From RGIG6919 sp045531905 (GTDB lineage: Bacteria; Bacillota; Clostridia; Lachnospirales; Lachnospiraceae): 64,000 bases of DNA. The notes below the pieces were generated by a model. It was given only the letters and a program-made list of their open reading frames with translations, did no database searches and was not told the origin of the DNA. Positions 32,894-41,960 of the stretch are shown in pieces. The stretch is taken from assembly GCA_045531905.1 (NCBI GenBank), contig JAZSEY010000027.1, forward strand, positions 62,001 through 126,000, read 5' to 3'. The first letter of the stretch is position 1; the number at the start of each line of letters is the position of its first letter. The translations under genes were made by a program, and so were the position numbers.

Positions 32894-33736
32894 ATGAAAA
32901 TTTCTGGTAATATCAAAGAGGTTAGAGAACAGGTAAAGGCGTGGAAGGCAGAAGGACTGACTGTAGGATTTGTGCCAACCATGGGATATTTGCATGAGGG
33001 ACATCAGAGTTTGATGGAGGCTGCAAGAAAGGATAATGACAAGGTGGTTGTCAGCATTTTTGTGAATCCTATGCAGTTTGGCCCGGATGAGGATTTAGAT
33101 AAGTACCCTAGAGATTTGGAACGTGACAGTAAGATTTGTGAAGCTGCAGGCGTAGATTTGATTTTCCATCCTGAAGTAGAGGAAATGTATGGCAAGGATT
33201 TTTGTGGTTATGTAGATATGCATACGTTGCCAGAGAAACTTTGTGGTGCCAGTCGTCCGTTGCATTTTAGAGGTGTGCAGACGGTGGTTACGAAGTTGTT
33301 CCACATTGTTCCGGCGCATAAGGCGTATTTTGGTCAGAAGGATGCACAGCAGCTTGCGATTATTCGTCGTATGGTAATTGATTTGGATTTTGATATTGAA
33401 GTAGTGGGATGTCCGATTATTCGTGAGGAGGACGGTCTCGCTAAGAGTTCCAGAAATACATATTTATCTGAGGAAGAAAGAAAGCAGGCAGTTATTTTGA
33501 ATGAATCCTTAAACGACGCCATGGATGCTATCAAGGCGGGCGAGAAGGATGCAGCGAAGGTAAAGCAGATTATCGTGGATAAATTGAATTCTTGTCCTCT
33601 TGCAAAGATTGATTATGTGGAAGTAACAAGTTTTGATACCATTCAGCCAATCGAGAAGGTGGAAGGTGCAGTTTTGATTGCGATTGCGGTTTATATTGGT
33701 TCTACAAGATTGATTGATAACCGCATCATGTTATAA
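32894..33736 (+). CDS. panC: Pantothenate synthetase
   Basis: A 280-residue nucleotidyltransferase-fold ligase joining pantoate and beta-alanine with ATP. It contains PTMGYLHEGHQSLM with the HxGH motif, VSIFVNPMQFGP, YFGQKDAQQ and the KSSRNTYLSEEER stretch. AGGAGATAATAAAT precedes the ATG; panB ends 21 bases upstream. Confidence 0.97.
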   Translation: MKISGNIKEVREQVKAWKAEGLTVGFVPTMGYLHEGHQSLMEAARKDNDKVVVSIFVNPMQFGPDEDLDKYPRDLERDSKICEAAGVDLIFHPEVEEMYGKDFCGYVDMHTLPEKLCGASRPLHFRGVQTVVTKLFHIVPAHKAYFGQKDAQQLAIIRRMVIDLDFDIEVVGCPIIREEDGLAKSSRNTYLSEEERKQAVILNESLNDAMDAIKAGEKDAAKVKQIIVDKLNSCPLAKIDYVEVTSFDTIQPIEKVEGAVLIAIAVYIGSTRLIDNRIML

Positions 33737-33754
33737 TAGAGGAGAAATGGATAA

Positions 33755-34147
33755 ATGTTAGTGAATATGCTAAAAGGAAAAATTCATCGTGCCACTGTAA
33801 AACAGGCTGAACTTCACTATGTGGGCAGCATTACTGTAGACCCGGTTTTGATGGAGGCAGCAGGTATCTTTGAATATGAATATGTGCAGATTGTGGATGT
33901 GGAAAATGGTAACCGTTTTGAAACCTATACCATTGCAGGTGAACCAAATAGTGGTATGATTTGTTTAAATGGTGCAGCGGCCCGTCAGGTTGCGGTGGGT
34001 GACCATGTAATCATTATGGCATATGCCCAGATGACACCGGAGGAAGTAAAAGACCACAAGCCACAGGTCGTTTTTGTGGACGATGAGAACAAGATTCGTG
34101 AAGTGTCTTTCTATGAGAAGCATGGAGAGTTGAGTCCGAAATATTAA
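33755..34147 (+). CDS. panD: Aspartate 1-decarboxylase (pro-enzyme)
   Basis: A 130-residue pyruvoyl enzyme making beta-alanine from aspartate. The self-cleavage site is Gly24-Ser25 in YVGSITVD, generating the pyruvoyl cofactor from Ser25. NGAAARQVAVGD is the other family landmark. Length is normal. GAGGAGA precedes the ATG; panC ends 18 bases upstream. Confidence 0.97.
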   Translation: MLVNMLKGKIHRATVKQAELHYVGSITVDPVLMEAAGIFEYEYVQIVDVENGNRFETYTIAGEPNSGMICLNGAAARQVAVGDHVIIMAYAQMTPEEVKDHKPQVVFVDDENKIREVSFYEKHGELSPKY

Positions 34148-34172
34148 TAGGTATGATGAAAGGGGAATCGGT

Positions 34173-35390
34173 ATGTTACAGGGAAAAACAATTGTGCTAG
34201 GCGTAACAGGTTCGATTGCAGCCTATAAGATTGCCAATTTGGCCAGTATGTTGGTGAAACAGCATGCAGATGTACAAGTAATTATGACACAGAATGCTAC
34301 CAATTTTATTAACCCTATTACCTTTGAAACACTGACGGGTAATAAGTGTCTGGTAGATACCTTTGATAGAAATTTTCAATACAGTGTAGAGCATGTTTCT
34401 CTGGCAAAGAAGGCGGCAGTATTTATGATTGCTCCTGCTTCTGCAAATGTGATAGGCAAGCTTGCTAATGGCATTGCTGATGATATGCTTACTACTACAG
34501 CAATGGCTTGTTCTGGCAGAAAAAATGCAGGTGGTACAGAGTGTTCTATGATTGTGGCACCAGCCATGAATACCAATATGTATTTTAGCCCTGCTGTGGG
34601 AAAAAATATGGAATGCCTAAAGGGTTATGGTTATGAAGTGATTGAACCCGCATGTGGATATTTGGCATGTGGTGATACAGGTGCAGGTAAACTTCCAGAT
34701 GAAGAAACATTGATGGCATACATCATGCGGGCAGCTGCCTATGAAAAGGATATGGAAGGAAAGCGTGTGTTGGTAACAGCAGGTGCTACCAGAGAGGCAA
34801 TAGACCCTGTTCGATTCATCAGTAATCATTCTACCGGAAAAATGGGAGTGGCAATTGCGAAGGCTGCAGCTTATCGTGGTGCTAAGGTGACTCTTGTTGC
34901 AGGTAAGATGGAAGTGAAGCCACCGATGTTTTGCGATGTGGTTTCCGTTGTCAGTGCAAAGGATATGTTTGAGGCTGTCAAAGAAAGACAAGCAGAACAG
35001 GATATTATTATTAAAGCTGCAGCAGTGGCAGATTACACGCCAGCTGTGGTTAGTGATGAAAAAATTAAGAAAAAGGATGGAGATTCTTCCATCGCATTAG
35101 AACGAACTACGGATATTTTAAAATATCTTGGAGAACACAGAACAGAAGGTCAATTCTTGTGCGGTTTTTCTATGGAAACAGAGAATATGCTTGAGAATTC
35201 CAGAGCAAAACTAGAGAAGAAAAATGTAGACATGATTGCTGCAAACAACCTGAAAGTAGAAGGGGCAGGCTTTGGCGTAGACACCAATGTGCTAACTTTG
35301 ATTACAAAGGAGAGTATAAAGGAACTTCCGATGATGTCAAAAGAAGCAGCAGCTAATCAGTTGTTAGATGCGATTATTGAAAATATGTAA
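34173..35390 (+). CDS. coaBC: Bifunctional phosphopantothenoylcysteine synthetase/decarboxylase
   Basis: A 405-residue flavoprotein fusion. The CoaC half (1-185) has GVTGSIAAYK, the PASANVIGKLANGIADDML segment and the substrate loop PAMNTNMY; the CoaB half (190-405) begins VLVTAGATREAIDPVRFISN and contains KAAAVADYTP. It converts 4'-phosphopantothenate and cysteine to 4'-phosphopantetheine. Its place after panD makes this operon supply CoA, which the butyryl-CoA operon further along uses heavily. Confidence 0.96.
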   Translation: MLQGKTIVLGVTGSIAAYKIANLASMLVKQHADVQVIMTQNATNFINPITFETLTGNKCLVDTFDRNFQYSVEHVSLAKKAAVFMIAPASANVIGKLANGIADDMLTTTAMACSGRKNAGGTECSMIVAPAMNTNMYFSPAVGKNMECLKGYGYEVIEPACGYLACGDTGAGKLPDEETLMAYIMRAAAYEKDMEGKRVLVTAGATREAIDPVRFISNHSTGKMGVAIAKAAAYRGAKVTLVAGKMEVKPPMFCDVVSVVSAKDMFEAVKERQAEQDIIIKAAAVADYTPAVVSDEKIKKKDGDSSIALERTTDILKYLGEHRTEGQFLCGFSMETENMLENSRAKLEKKNVDMIAANNLKVEGAGFGVDTNVLTLITKESIKELPMMSKEAAANQLLDAIIENM

Positions 35391-35393
35391 AAT

Positions 35394-35437
35394 GCAGACA
35401 GGGACTTCTTTTAGAGGTCCTTGTCTGCTTTTATTTT
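35394..35437. terminator. Terminator after coaBC, overlapping the end of the convergent gene
   Basis: GCAGACAGGGACTTCT at 35394-35409 pairs with AGAGGTCCTTGTCTGC at 35413-35428 (G-U pairs), followed by TTTTATTTTT. The stop codon of the minus-strand HTH gene lies inside it. Confidence 0.85.
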
Positions 35438-35785
35438 TGCGAAAGTTAAAATATCATTTTGGGCGTTATGATTAAGTTGGCGAAACAGATATAATAATTC
35501 GACTTCGTCATTGGTTAATGTGTGATTAAAACAGTCATTAGGTTGATTCTTTTCAGCAAATTCCTCACAGAGTGCTTGTGGTAACAGTGTCGCGAGAAGG
35601 ATGCCTGTATCGATATTGTAATATTGTGCTAATCGAATTAGTGATGGTAAATCGGGAAGTCTATGCCCAGATTCGTAATTGGAATAGGTCTGAGGTGTGA
35701 CGTTTAATATTTCCCCAATTTCACTTTGTGTTTTATCAAATTCTTCCCGTAGAAAACGAAGTGTTTTTCCAAGACAGTTATTCAT
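35411..35785 (-). CDS. XRE-family transcriptional regulator (second of a tandem pair)
   Basis: A 124-residue DNA-binding protein. The HTH lies at about residues 6-60 (KTQSEIGEILNVTPQTYSNY). The C-terminal half (VELLYLFRQLNHNAQNDILT) resembles that of the upstream neighbour, so the two are paralogues and may form a heterodimer. It overlaps the neighbour's stop by four bases (ATGA), showing translational coupling. Target genes unknown. Confidence 0.85.
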   Translation of the reverse strand: MNNCLGKTLRFLREEFDKTQSEIGEILNVTPQTYSNYESGHRLPDLPSLIRLAQYYNIDTGILLATLLPQALCEEFAEKNQPNDCFNHTLTNDEVELLYLFRQLNHNAQNDILTFAKIKADKDL

Positions 35786-36225
35786 GGGTGTTTGGATGTT
35801 TCCTCTCTTTCATTTTTTGCTTTGTATTTCATATAGGATAAAATATATGATTGTTCTTTTGATGATAATTGGGCAAAAAGGTGAATGAGCAAATTGTAGT
35901 TTGTTTGACTAGATGTATGTAAATCTTGCGTATAGGGAGATGTGATGTTATCTGCAACCGCTAAAGAAGGCTGAATGGAATCTTTATAGGTACATTCAGG
36001 AGGCAGAAAACTGCTGAGGGATGAATCTAATATGGTTGCTATAGAAGACAGCAGTGGAAGGTTGATAGGCGTCAATTCACTTTCATATTTGCCATAAGCT
36101 TGCCTGGTAATTCCCAAATGTTTGGCAACGTCTTCCTGTGTCATTCCTTTTGTAATTCGTATTTCCTGGATTCTGCCAGCTACATATTGATTTAATTCAT
36201 TCATTAGCTCATCACGATATGACAT
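35782..36225 (-). CDS. XRE-family transcriptional regulator (first of a tandem pair)
   Basis: A 147-residue regulator with an HTH at about residues 13-65 (MTQEDVAKHLGITRQAYGKY) and a variable C-terminal half ending in LLIHLFAQLSSKEQSYILSY, similar to its partner. The ATG at 36225 has GAGGGATAAT just upstream; an earlier in-frame ATG pair at 36240 would include that site. Divergent from thyA, so control of thyA-dfrA or of itself is possible. Confidence 0.85.
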   Translation of the reverse strand: MSYRDELMNELNQYVAGRIQEIRITKGMTQEDVAKHLGITRQAYGKYESELTPINLPLLSSIATILDSSLSSFLPPECTYKDSIQPSLAVADNITSPYTQDLHTSSQTNYNLLIHLFAQLSSKEQSYILSYMKYKAKNEREETSKHP

Positions 36226-36258
36226 ATTATCCCTCATCAACTTTTTTCATTTTTGGAG

Positions 36259-36264
36259 ATTATA
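36259..36264 (-). promoter_or_regulatory. Extended -10 promoter for the tandem XRE genes
   Basis: On the minus strand TGC precedes TATAAT (plus-strand 36259-36264), about 33 bases before the XRE start. No good -35 hexamer at 17 bases. Confidence 0.45.
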
Positions 36265-36338
36265 GCAATACCAAAAACAAATTTTGAAAAATGAAACGAA
36301 ACGTATACAAAGAAACTATTAGTTGCATGAAACAGTGC

Positions 36339-36367
36339 TGGCAATTTAATGTGGTTTAGGGTAGAAT
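36339..36367 (+). promoter_or_regulatory. Possible promoter of thyA-dfrA
   Basis: TGGCAA at 36339-36344 and TAGAAT at 36362-36367, 17 bases apart, 36 bases before thyA. The -35 is weak. Confidence 0.4.
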
Positions 36368-36402
36368 ATGAACAGTGAGTTTTTTGATTAGGAGGAAGTT
36401 TT

Positions 36403-37233
36403 ATGAGTGCAGCGGATACATTATTTATCAATATGTGTAAAGACATCATTGAAAATGGATATAGTACAGAAGGGGAAAAGGTAAGACCAAAGTGGGAGGA
36501 TGGTACGTTTGCATATACCATTAAGCGATTTGGTGTAGTGAATCGATATGATTTGTCTAAAGAGTTTCCTGCATTAACACTGCGAAAAACATATATTAAG
36601 TCAGCAGTGGATGAGTTGCTTTGGATATGGCAAAAAAAGTCCAATAATGTAAATGATTTGAACAGTCATATCTGGGATAGCTGGGCAGATGATACCGGCT
36701 CTATTGGAAAAGCGTATGGTTATCAGCTTGGTGTAAAACATCAGTACAAGGAAGGTATGATGGACCAGGTGGACAGAGTGATTTATGATTTGAAGAATAA
36801 TCCTTACAGCAGAAGAATTATGACTAATATCTATGTGCATCAGGATTTGCACGAAATGAATCTGTATCCATGTGCCTATAGTGTGACCTTTAATGTTACC
36901 GGTAATAAATTAAACGCTATCTTGAATCAGCGTTCTCAAGATATTTTGGCGGCAAATAACTGGAATGTAGTACAGTACGCGGTGTTAGTTTATATGCTGG
37001 CTCAAGTATGTGGATTTGAACCTGGCGAATTGGTGCATGTGATTGCAGATGCACATATTTATGACAGACACATTGATATTATTAAAGAACTAATTGAAAG
37101 ACCAACTTATCCGGCTCCAAAGTTTTCTTTGAATCCGGAGATTAAAGATTTTTATGAATTTACGGTGGACGATATCTTCATTGAGGATTACCAGGCTGGG
37201 CCACAGATTAAGAATATTCCAATTGCAGTGTAG
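36403..37233 (+). CDS. thyA: Thymidylate synthase (phi3T/Bacillus ThyA-like class)
   Basis: A 276-residue enzyme making dTMP from dUMP with methylene-THF, yielding dihydrofolate. The catalytic cysteine is Cys157 in LYPCAYS. The pattern ELLWIWQKKSNNVNDLN, SIGKAYGYQLG and PCAY instead of PCH resembles the Bacillus subtilis ThyA/phage phi3T class rather than the E. coli class. AGGAGGA precedes the ATG. dfrA follows after 12 bases, the natural partner that regenerates tetrahydrofolate. Confidence 0.94.
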   Translation: MSAADTLFINMCKDIIENGYSTEGEKVRPKWEDGTFAYTIKRFGVVNRYDLSKEFPALTLRKTYIKSAVDELLWIWQKKSNNVNDLNSHIWDSWADDTGSIGKAYGYQLGVKHQYKEGMMDQVDRVIYDLKNNPYSRRIMTNIYVHQDLHEMNLYPCAYSVTFNVTGNKLNAILNQRSQDILAANNWNVVQYAVLVYMLAQVCGFEPGELVHVIADAHIYDRHIDIIKELIERPTYPAPKFSLNPEIKDFYEFTVDDIFIEDYQAGPQIKNIPIAV

Positions 37234-37245
37234 GAGGATGAGGTT

Positions 37246-37749
37246 ATGAATTTAATAGTAGCAGTGGATGACCACTGGGGTATTGGCAATAAAGACCAGC
37301 TTCTTGTTCGTATTCCAAATGACCATAAGTTTTTTAGAGAGACGACTATGGGAAAAGTAGTAGTGCTTGGTAGAAAAACATTGGCAGGATTTCCAAATGG
37401 ATTACCGTTAGCGGGAAGAACCAACATTATCATGTCTAAGAATCCAAGCTTTGAAGTGCGTGATGGCATTGTGGTTCATGATATGGAAGAACTAAAGCAA
37501 GAGTTATCAAAATATGCAGATGAAGATATTTATGTCATTGGTGGTGGTATGATTTATGAAATGCTGTTGCCATATTGTCAGTATGCTCATGTGACAAAGA
37601 TTGATTATACCTACCAGGCTGACACTCATTTTCCGAATCTGGATGTCATGGATAATTGGGAATTAATTGGAGATAGCGAGGAGCAGACCTATTTTGATTT
37701 AGAGTATCGCTTCCTCTTATATGAAAACAAAAATCCTCAAAAATTATAA
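37246..37749 (+). CDS. dfrA: Dihydrofolate reductase
   Basis: A 167-residue NADPH-dependent enzyme. Landmarks: AVDDHWGIGNKDQL with the conserved Trp, the VVLGRKTLAGFPNGLPL cofactor region, and VIGGGMIYEMLLPY. A normal chromosomal DHFR, coupled to thyA with AGGAGGATGAGGTT between them. The alternative symbol folA is equally valid. Confidence 0.95.
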   Translation: MNLIVAVDDHWGIGNKDQLLVRIPNDHKFFRETTMGKVVVLGRKTLAGFPNGLPLAGRTNIIMSKNPSFEVRDGIVVHDMEELKQELSKYADEDIYVIGGGMIYEMLLPYCQYAHVTKIDYTYQADTHFPNLDVMDNWELIGDSEEQTYFDLEYRFLLYENKNPQKL

Positions 37750-37806
37750 GTTTTGGCAAAAATGCACAAAAAGGATTGGAATATTAAACAGAATATATAA
37801 AAAGTC

Positions 37807-37835
37807 TTTCAATAGACAGGGTTTTATGCTATACT
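37807..37835 (+). promoter_or_regulatory. Promoter of the YbjQ-like gene
   Basis: A good extended -10 (TGC then TATACT at 37830-37835) with a weak TTTCAA 17 bases upstream (37807-37812). Confidence 0.5.
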
Positions 37836-37870
37836 CTGTTTAACAATATTTACAGTGTGGAGGGAATAAC

Positions 37871-38965
37871 ATGAAGGAGACAGCATACAATATTAAATTG
37901 ACAACAGGTGCTAGCTTTGAGGGCTACGAGATTGTTGAGTATCTTGGTTTTGTTAGTGGACAGATTGCATTAGGTTCAACTTTGTTATCGAACATTACAG
38001 AGATGACAGCACAGGAGAGTACTACATTTACAAATAAGTTACAGCACGCTAGTGATACAGCATTAGAGAAGCTTTACAAGAATGCTACCAAACTTGGTGC
38101 GGACGGTATCGTAGGTGTTGCATTAAATTATACTGAGTTTGCAAGTTCTTCAATTGGTACTGTAGCATCTGGTACTGCAGTTAAGTTAAAGAAGATTGAG
38201 CAACGTACAGCTATCACTAATAATCTATATGTAAGCAATTACTACACAAGAATGGTTCCAAGAGCCGTTCAGGTACGTCTGTTCTCAGATGATGGTAATG
38301 TGAAGATTGCAACAGATTTTTATAACTATAACTTAGAAGAAGTAAAGGCAATTCGTGCAGATGTTGAGTTAACAAACTTCTATGGTGAAAAGTTAGTGTT
38401 ACAGGGCCTTGACTTTACCTTTGATAAGAACAACATTACATTCTTAGAGGCAAACTATGTTGACTGTAAGTTAGAAGAAAAGTATATCAAGATGTTGAAT
38501 GATGCAAAGGTTACAATTCAGAAGTATGTTACTTCTCGTGGTGTATTTGCATGTACAGACACTCCAATTGATGTTTCTATGTCAGCACAGTCATTTGCAG
38601 CATTAAAGAGAAATCGTGGTATTGATGCGTTTGAGAAGTATCGTTCAGATGGATCTACATGGACATGTAACTGTGGTCACATTAACGGTGCAGGTGCTGA
38701 AGAGTGTACAGTATGTCAGAGAAAAGAAAATGACTTAAAGAGTGTATTTACATTTGATTACGAGGAGATGATTTCTCGTATGAAGACAAAGGCAAATGTA
38801 ACTGAGATTAAGGACGTTTTAATGGAATACATAAAGCAGATTGACAATAAGTTCAGAATGGAATTATTGGAGATTATGGAATCTGGTAGACAGTACGAAG
38901 AGACACGCGGTGACATGACAGAGTCTGTTATTGAAAAAGTGGAAAGAGTATTTGAGAGTAACTAA
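37871..38965 (+). CDS. YbjQ-like (DUF74) domain protein with a zinc finger
   Basis: A 364-residue cytoplasmic protein. The first 115 or so residues resemble YbjQ/UPF0145 proteins (VEYLGFVSGQIALGS, ALEKLYKNATKLGADGIVGV), a small pentameric fold of unclear, possibly metal-related function. After a middle region without recognised domains comes a RanBP2-like zinc ribbon, WTCNCGHINGAGAEECTVC at about residues 263-281 with four cysteines, and a charged helical tail. Single-gene transcript with own promoter and terminator. Codon use suggests good expression. Function unknown; the fusion to a zinc finger is uncommon to my knowledge. Confidence 0.75.
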   Translation: MKETAYNIKLTTGASFEGYEIVEYLGFVSGQIALGSTLLSNITEMTAQESTTFTNKLQHASDTALEKLYKNATKLGADGIVGVALNYTEFASSSIGTVASGTAVKLKKIEQRTAITNNLYVSNYYTRMVPRAVQVRLFSDDGNVKIATDFYNYNLEEVKAIRADVELTNFYGEKLVLQGLDFTFDKNNITFLEANYVDCKLEEKYIKMLNDAKVTIQKYVTSRGVFACTDTPIDVSMSAQSFAALKRNRGIDAFEKYRSDGSTWTCNCGHINGAGAEECTVCQRKENDLKSVFTFDYEEMISRMKTKANVTEIKDVLMEYIKQIDNKFRMELLEIMESGRQYEETRGDMTESVIEKVERVFESN

Positions 38966-38980
38966 GATTACTGGATATCA

Positions 38981-39016
38981 AAGGCTGTCCGTTAGGGCAG
39001 CCTTGTTGTTCTTTTT
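38981..39016 (+). terminator. Terminator after the YbjQ-like gene
   Basis: AAGGCTGTCC at 38981-38990 pairs with GGGCAGCCTT at 38995-39004 around GTTA, then TTGTTCTTTTT. Confidence 0.85.
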
Positions 39017-39041
39017 GATTATATCAATTTAGGAGAAGACC

Positions 39042-40046
39042 ATGATAGAACAAATCATAAAGTTGTTGTTAGAAAAAGGATATCAGAGGATTCCGGAACA
39101 GAGACAACAGTTGTTTTTTTGTGAAAGAGAACGTCGCGTGAATTTGATTATGGTCCTGGACTCTGATGATGCAGATTCTTCTGAAAAATGTTTACAATAT
39201 GCAAGAAAGTTTGCGAATCATTTGGCAATAAAGATGAATAAGAATGTGGAATTTCTGTGTTTGTCAGTGATTCCAAATGGTTATATTAACGAGGAACAAC
39301 GACGATTAGCTGAGAACTATCAGACACTTTGGTTTGTTGCGGCGGATACAGGACGGCTTTTTGTATTTGAGAATCAGCCGTTGGATTTTGATAATATCTA
39401 TGATGAATTAGAGTTTGCATGTAAACAGTCAACAACAAAAAAAGCAAAAAAATTGCCAATTATCAATGTTTGTATTGTTGTGATAAATGTAATCCTATTT
39501 ATGTTGATGCAATTATGTTTAGATGCATGGGAATGGGATGTCGTTTTGGAACGCTTTGCCATGGATTGGAAGGCTGTTGTGTTTCAAAAACAATGGTACC
39601 GTTTGTTAACCTGCATATTCTTGCATGGTGATGCATCACATCTTTACAGCAATATGCTGTTATTGTTTTTTCTGGGGAATCAAGTGGAACGGCAAATTGG
39701 AACTTTTCGATATGGCATTCTTTACTTTGTTTCAGGAATCGTTGCTTCTGCTGGTTCCTGTCTTTATCATTATCGATTATTAAGTAATGTGATTTGTCTG
39801 GGGGCCTCAGGTGCCGTCTATGGTGTATTGGGAATGATGGCAGGTTATTTAATATTGCACTGGGGACAAAATAAGAATTTATCAGTAAAACATTTTTTGA
39901 TATTTGTTGTATTGTCTATGCTTCAGGGAACTGCGTCTCCTGATATTGATTATATGGCGCATATTTGTGGCTTTATCGCCGGTTTCATTTTTTCTGTTGT
40001 TGAATATATATTCTCACGAAAAAGAATGGCTTTTTGTTGTAAATAA
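39042..40046 (+). CDS. Rhomboid-family intramembrane serine protease
   Basis: A 334-residue membrane protease. Residues 1-135 form a soluble N-terminal domain of unknown type; six or so transmembrane helices follow. The oxyanion-hole HGDASHLYSN (His195, His200, Asn204), catalytic Ser256 in GASGAVYG and His307 in DYMAHICGF are all present, so it should be active. AGGAGA precedes the ATG. Substrates unknown. It precedes the TPR and coiled-coil genes in the same direction, separated by 110 bases. Confidence 0.93.
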   Translation: MIEQIIKLLLEKGYQRIPEQRQQLFFCERERRVNLIMVLDSDDADSSEKCLQYARKFANHLAIKMNKNVEFLCLSVIPNGYINEEQRRLAENYQTLWFVAADTGRLFVFENQPLDFDNIYDELEFACKQSTTKKAKKLPIINVCIVVINVILFMLMQLCLDAWEWDVVLERFAMDWKAVVFQKQWYRLLTCIFLHGDASHLYSNMLLLFFLGNQVERQIGTFRYGILYFVSGIVASAGSCLYHYRLLSNVICLGASGAVYGVLGMMAGYLILHWGQNKNLSVKHFLIFVVLSMLQGTASPDIDYMAHICGFIAGFIFSVVEYIFSRKRMAFCCK

Positions 40047-40156
40047 CGTATAAATGTGATAAAATGATATGGTGGTTTATCTACATTTTGTACAATTATA
40101 ACTGCAAGTATTAAGAATGTGTATTTGCAGAATTTATTGATTATGAGGTAATAACG

Positions 40157-41953
40157 TTGAGTACAGTTATTAGTATGGCATGTATCAATCAAATAAAAGA
40201 ATATGCTGAAGAAAAATCATACGATAAAGCATTGGCATTGATTCGTGAACAGGATTTATCAAAGTCATATAATCCACAGTTCCTTAAAATTTGTGCAGAT
40301 GTGTTTTTGAATACGAAGCATTATGAAGAAGCACGTAAAGTGTTGATGATGGCGCATCGCATTGCGCCTGAAGGAAATAAGGTCAATTTTAGTATTATCC
40401 GTTTGTATCTGGAGACAGGGGAACGGGATTTAGCAGACGAGTATTTTCAGCAATATGAATTTAATGCATTTGATGGCGATGAAGATTTGTGTTGGTTGCG
40501 TTACATGTTTGCAAGAAGCGACAAGGATAATGGAGAGAAGATGTTAGAGGCAATGATGCCACTACATACAGCTGATATGAGTGATTCTCTTTGTTATGAG
40601 TTTATGCGAATTTATCAATTGTTAGGAGATACAGAGAAGTTTGAACAGGAGTACTCTTATTTATTTGATAATTTTGCTGAATCAGAATATAAAGAAAAGG
40701 CTGAACGACTGAAGAAAGACCAGTGTGCAGCCGAAGAGTTATACATATATCCGACAGAACGAATTTTAAAGAGAGATCCGCAGGTAGATGCGGAAGAGAA
40801 GGAACTCTTGGAAAGAGATTATCTTCGCATGAATCCGAAAGAGCCTGAGATTATGGTTATGGCGGATGATTATGGTGCAGATGATGATATGCTGTTTTTT
40901 AAGCGGAGTACACTTGATAAGTGGTCAATACGAAAGCGGGAAATGGCAGAAAAGAGAGCTGAAAAGAAAAAAGCAAAAGAAGAAGCAAAACGATTAAAAG
41001 AAGCAGAACGGGAAGCCAAAGCTGCTGCGATGGAAGAGGCTGCTGCACAAAAAGAACAGGAAGAAGCAAACAGCGCTGCTTCACAACAGGTGGATGATAA
41101 TGTACAACCAGAAGTAGAGGAAACACCGGTTGAGACTGTGGAAGAAGAAATAGTAGAGGAAACACCAGCTGAGACTGTAGAAGAAGAGGCTGTTGATGAT
41201 GTAACAATCGTTGAAACTGAGAGTGTAGCCGACATTGAAAGGCAGACGTACAAAGATGAAATGACTGAGATTACAACAGAAGAACCTTTAACAGAAGAGA
41301 TTTTTGCCTCTGTAGAAGGTGCGCCGGGGATGACTCCTATTGCGCATGATGCTTTGGATGTGGAAACTGTGTTGCGAGAGGCAGATAGCCAGTTGGAGGC
41401 TATGAAGTTTGAAGATGACGTTAAGGGAGAGCCTGACGAAGAACCAGTGCCAGATAAGCATACACAAGCATTTGACGAGTATGATGCGCTTTTAAAGCGA
41501 GAAGAAGAAAAACTGGCAGAACAGTTTGCGATGGAAGAACAGTTATTGTTGCAAGCGCAATCGTTACTACAAAGTGTTGAGTCTGGTGTGGATGATTGGA
41601 ATCACAAAAAGCGTGATAATTTATTTGAAGCCTTTGATACAGAGACGAAACGAATGACAAAAACTGCGAAATCAGAGGAGATAGTTTCAGCACCGGTAGA
41701 TAACGTTGCAGAAGTGGTTAAGCCAGCAATTATGGTGACGGAATCTGAATCAGAGACTTCGAAAGTAGAAGAAAAAGTAGCAGATGATACAGAAACTCCA
41801 GTGGCATCGAAGGTTGAAGAACCGGTAGTAAGTTCGGGTGCTGTATCAGAAGAACCAAAACCGCACATTGAGTTGCGAGAACATATCAAGGCAGTTTTGG
41901 AAATAGATGCAACAAAGAAAGACATATTACAGAAATTAAAAGAAGGAAGATGA
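40157..41953 (+). CDS. TPR-like protein with long acidic/charged tail
   Basis: A 598-residue cytoplasmic protein with no signal peptide. Residues 1-200 are helical repeats of TPR character (YDKALALIREQDL, HYEEARKVLMMAHRIAPEG). From about residue 265 a lysine/alanine-rich coiled coil is followed by low-complexity Glu/Val repeats (VEETPVETVEEEIVEETPAE) and further acidic sequence. The predicted start is TTG with TGAGGT upstream; an ATG at 40175 is the alternative. It ends eight bases before the next large coiled-coil gene, which lies in the +1 frame. Function unknown; probably a scaffold. Confidence 0.75.
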   Translation: MSTVISMACINQIKEYAEEKSYDKALALIREQDLSKSYNPQFLKICADVFLNTKHYEEARKVLMMAHRIAPEGNKVNFSIIRLYLETGERDLADEYFQQYEFNAFDGDEDLCWLRYMFARSDKDNGEKMLEAMMPLHTADMSDSLCYEFMRIYQLLGDTEKFEQEYSYLFDNFAESEYKEKAERLKKDQCAAEELYIYPTERILKRDPQVDAEEKELLERDYLRMNPKEPEIMVMADDYGADDDMLFFKRSTLDKWSIRKREMAEKRAEKKKAKEEAKRLKEAEREAKAAAMEEAAAQKEQEEANSAASQQVDDNVQPEVEETPVETVEEEIVEETPAETVEEEAVDDVTIVETESVADIERQTYKDEMTEITTEEPLTEEIFASVEGAPGMTPIAHDALDVETVLREADSQLEAMKFEDDVKGEPDEEPVPDKHTQAFDEYDALLKREEEKLAEQFAMEEQLLLQAQSLLQSVESGVDDWNHKKRDNLFEAFDTETKRMTKTAKSEEIVSAPVDNVAEVVKPAIMVTESESETSKVEEKVADDTETPVASKVEEPVVSSGAVSEEPKPHIELREHIKAVLEIDATKKDILQKLKEGR

Positions 41954-41960
41954 TATATCA

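Noticed and set aside
40870..41253. Long Ser/Ala/Val-rich minus-strand frame opposite the TPR gene
   Set aside because: It is the complement of the low-complexity Glu-rich coding region and has no ribosome site or homology; a shadow frame.
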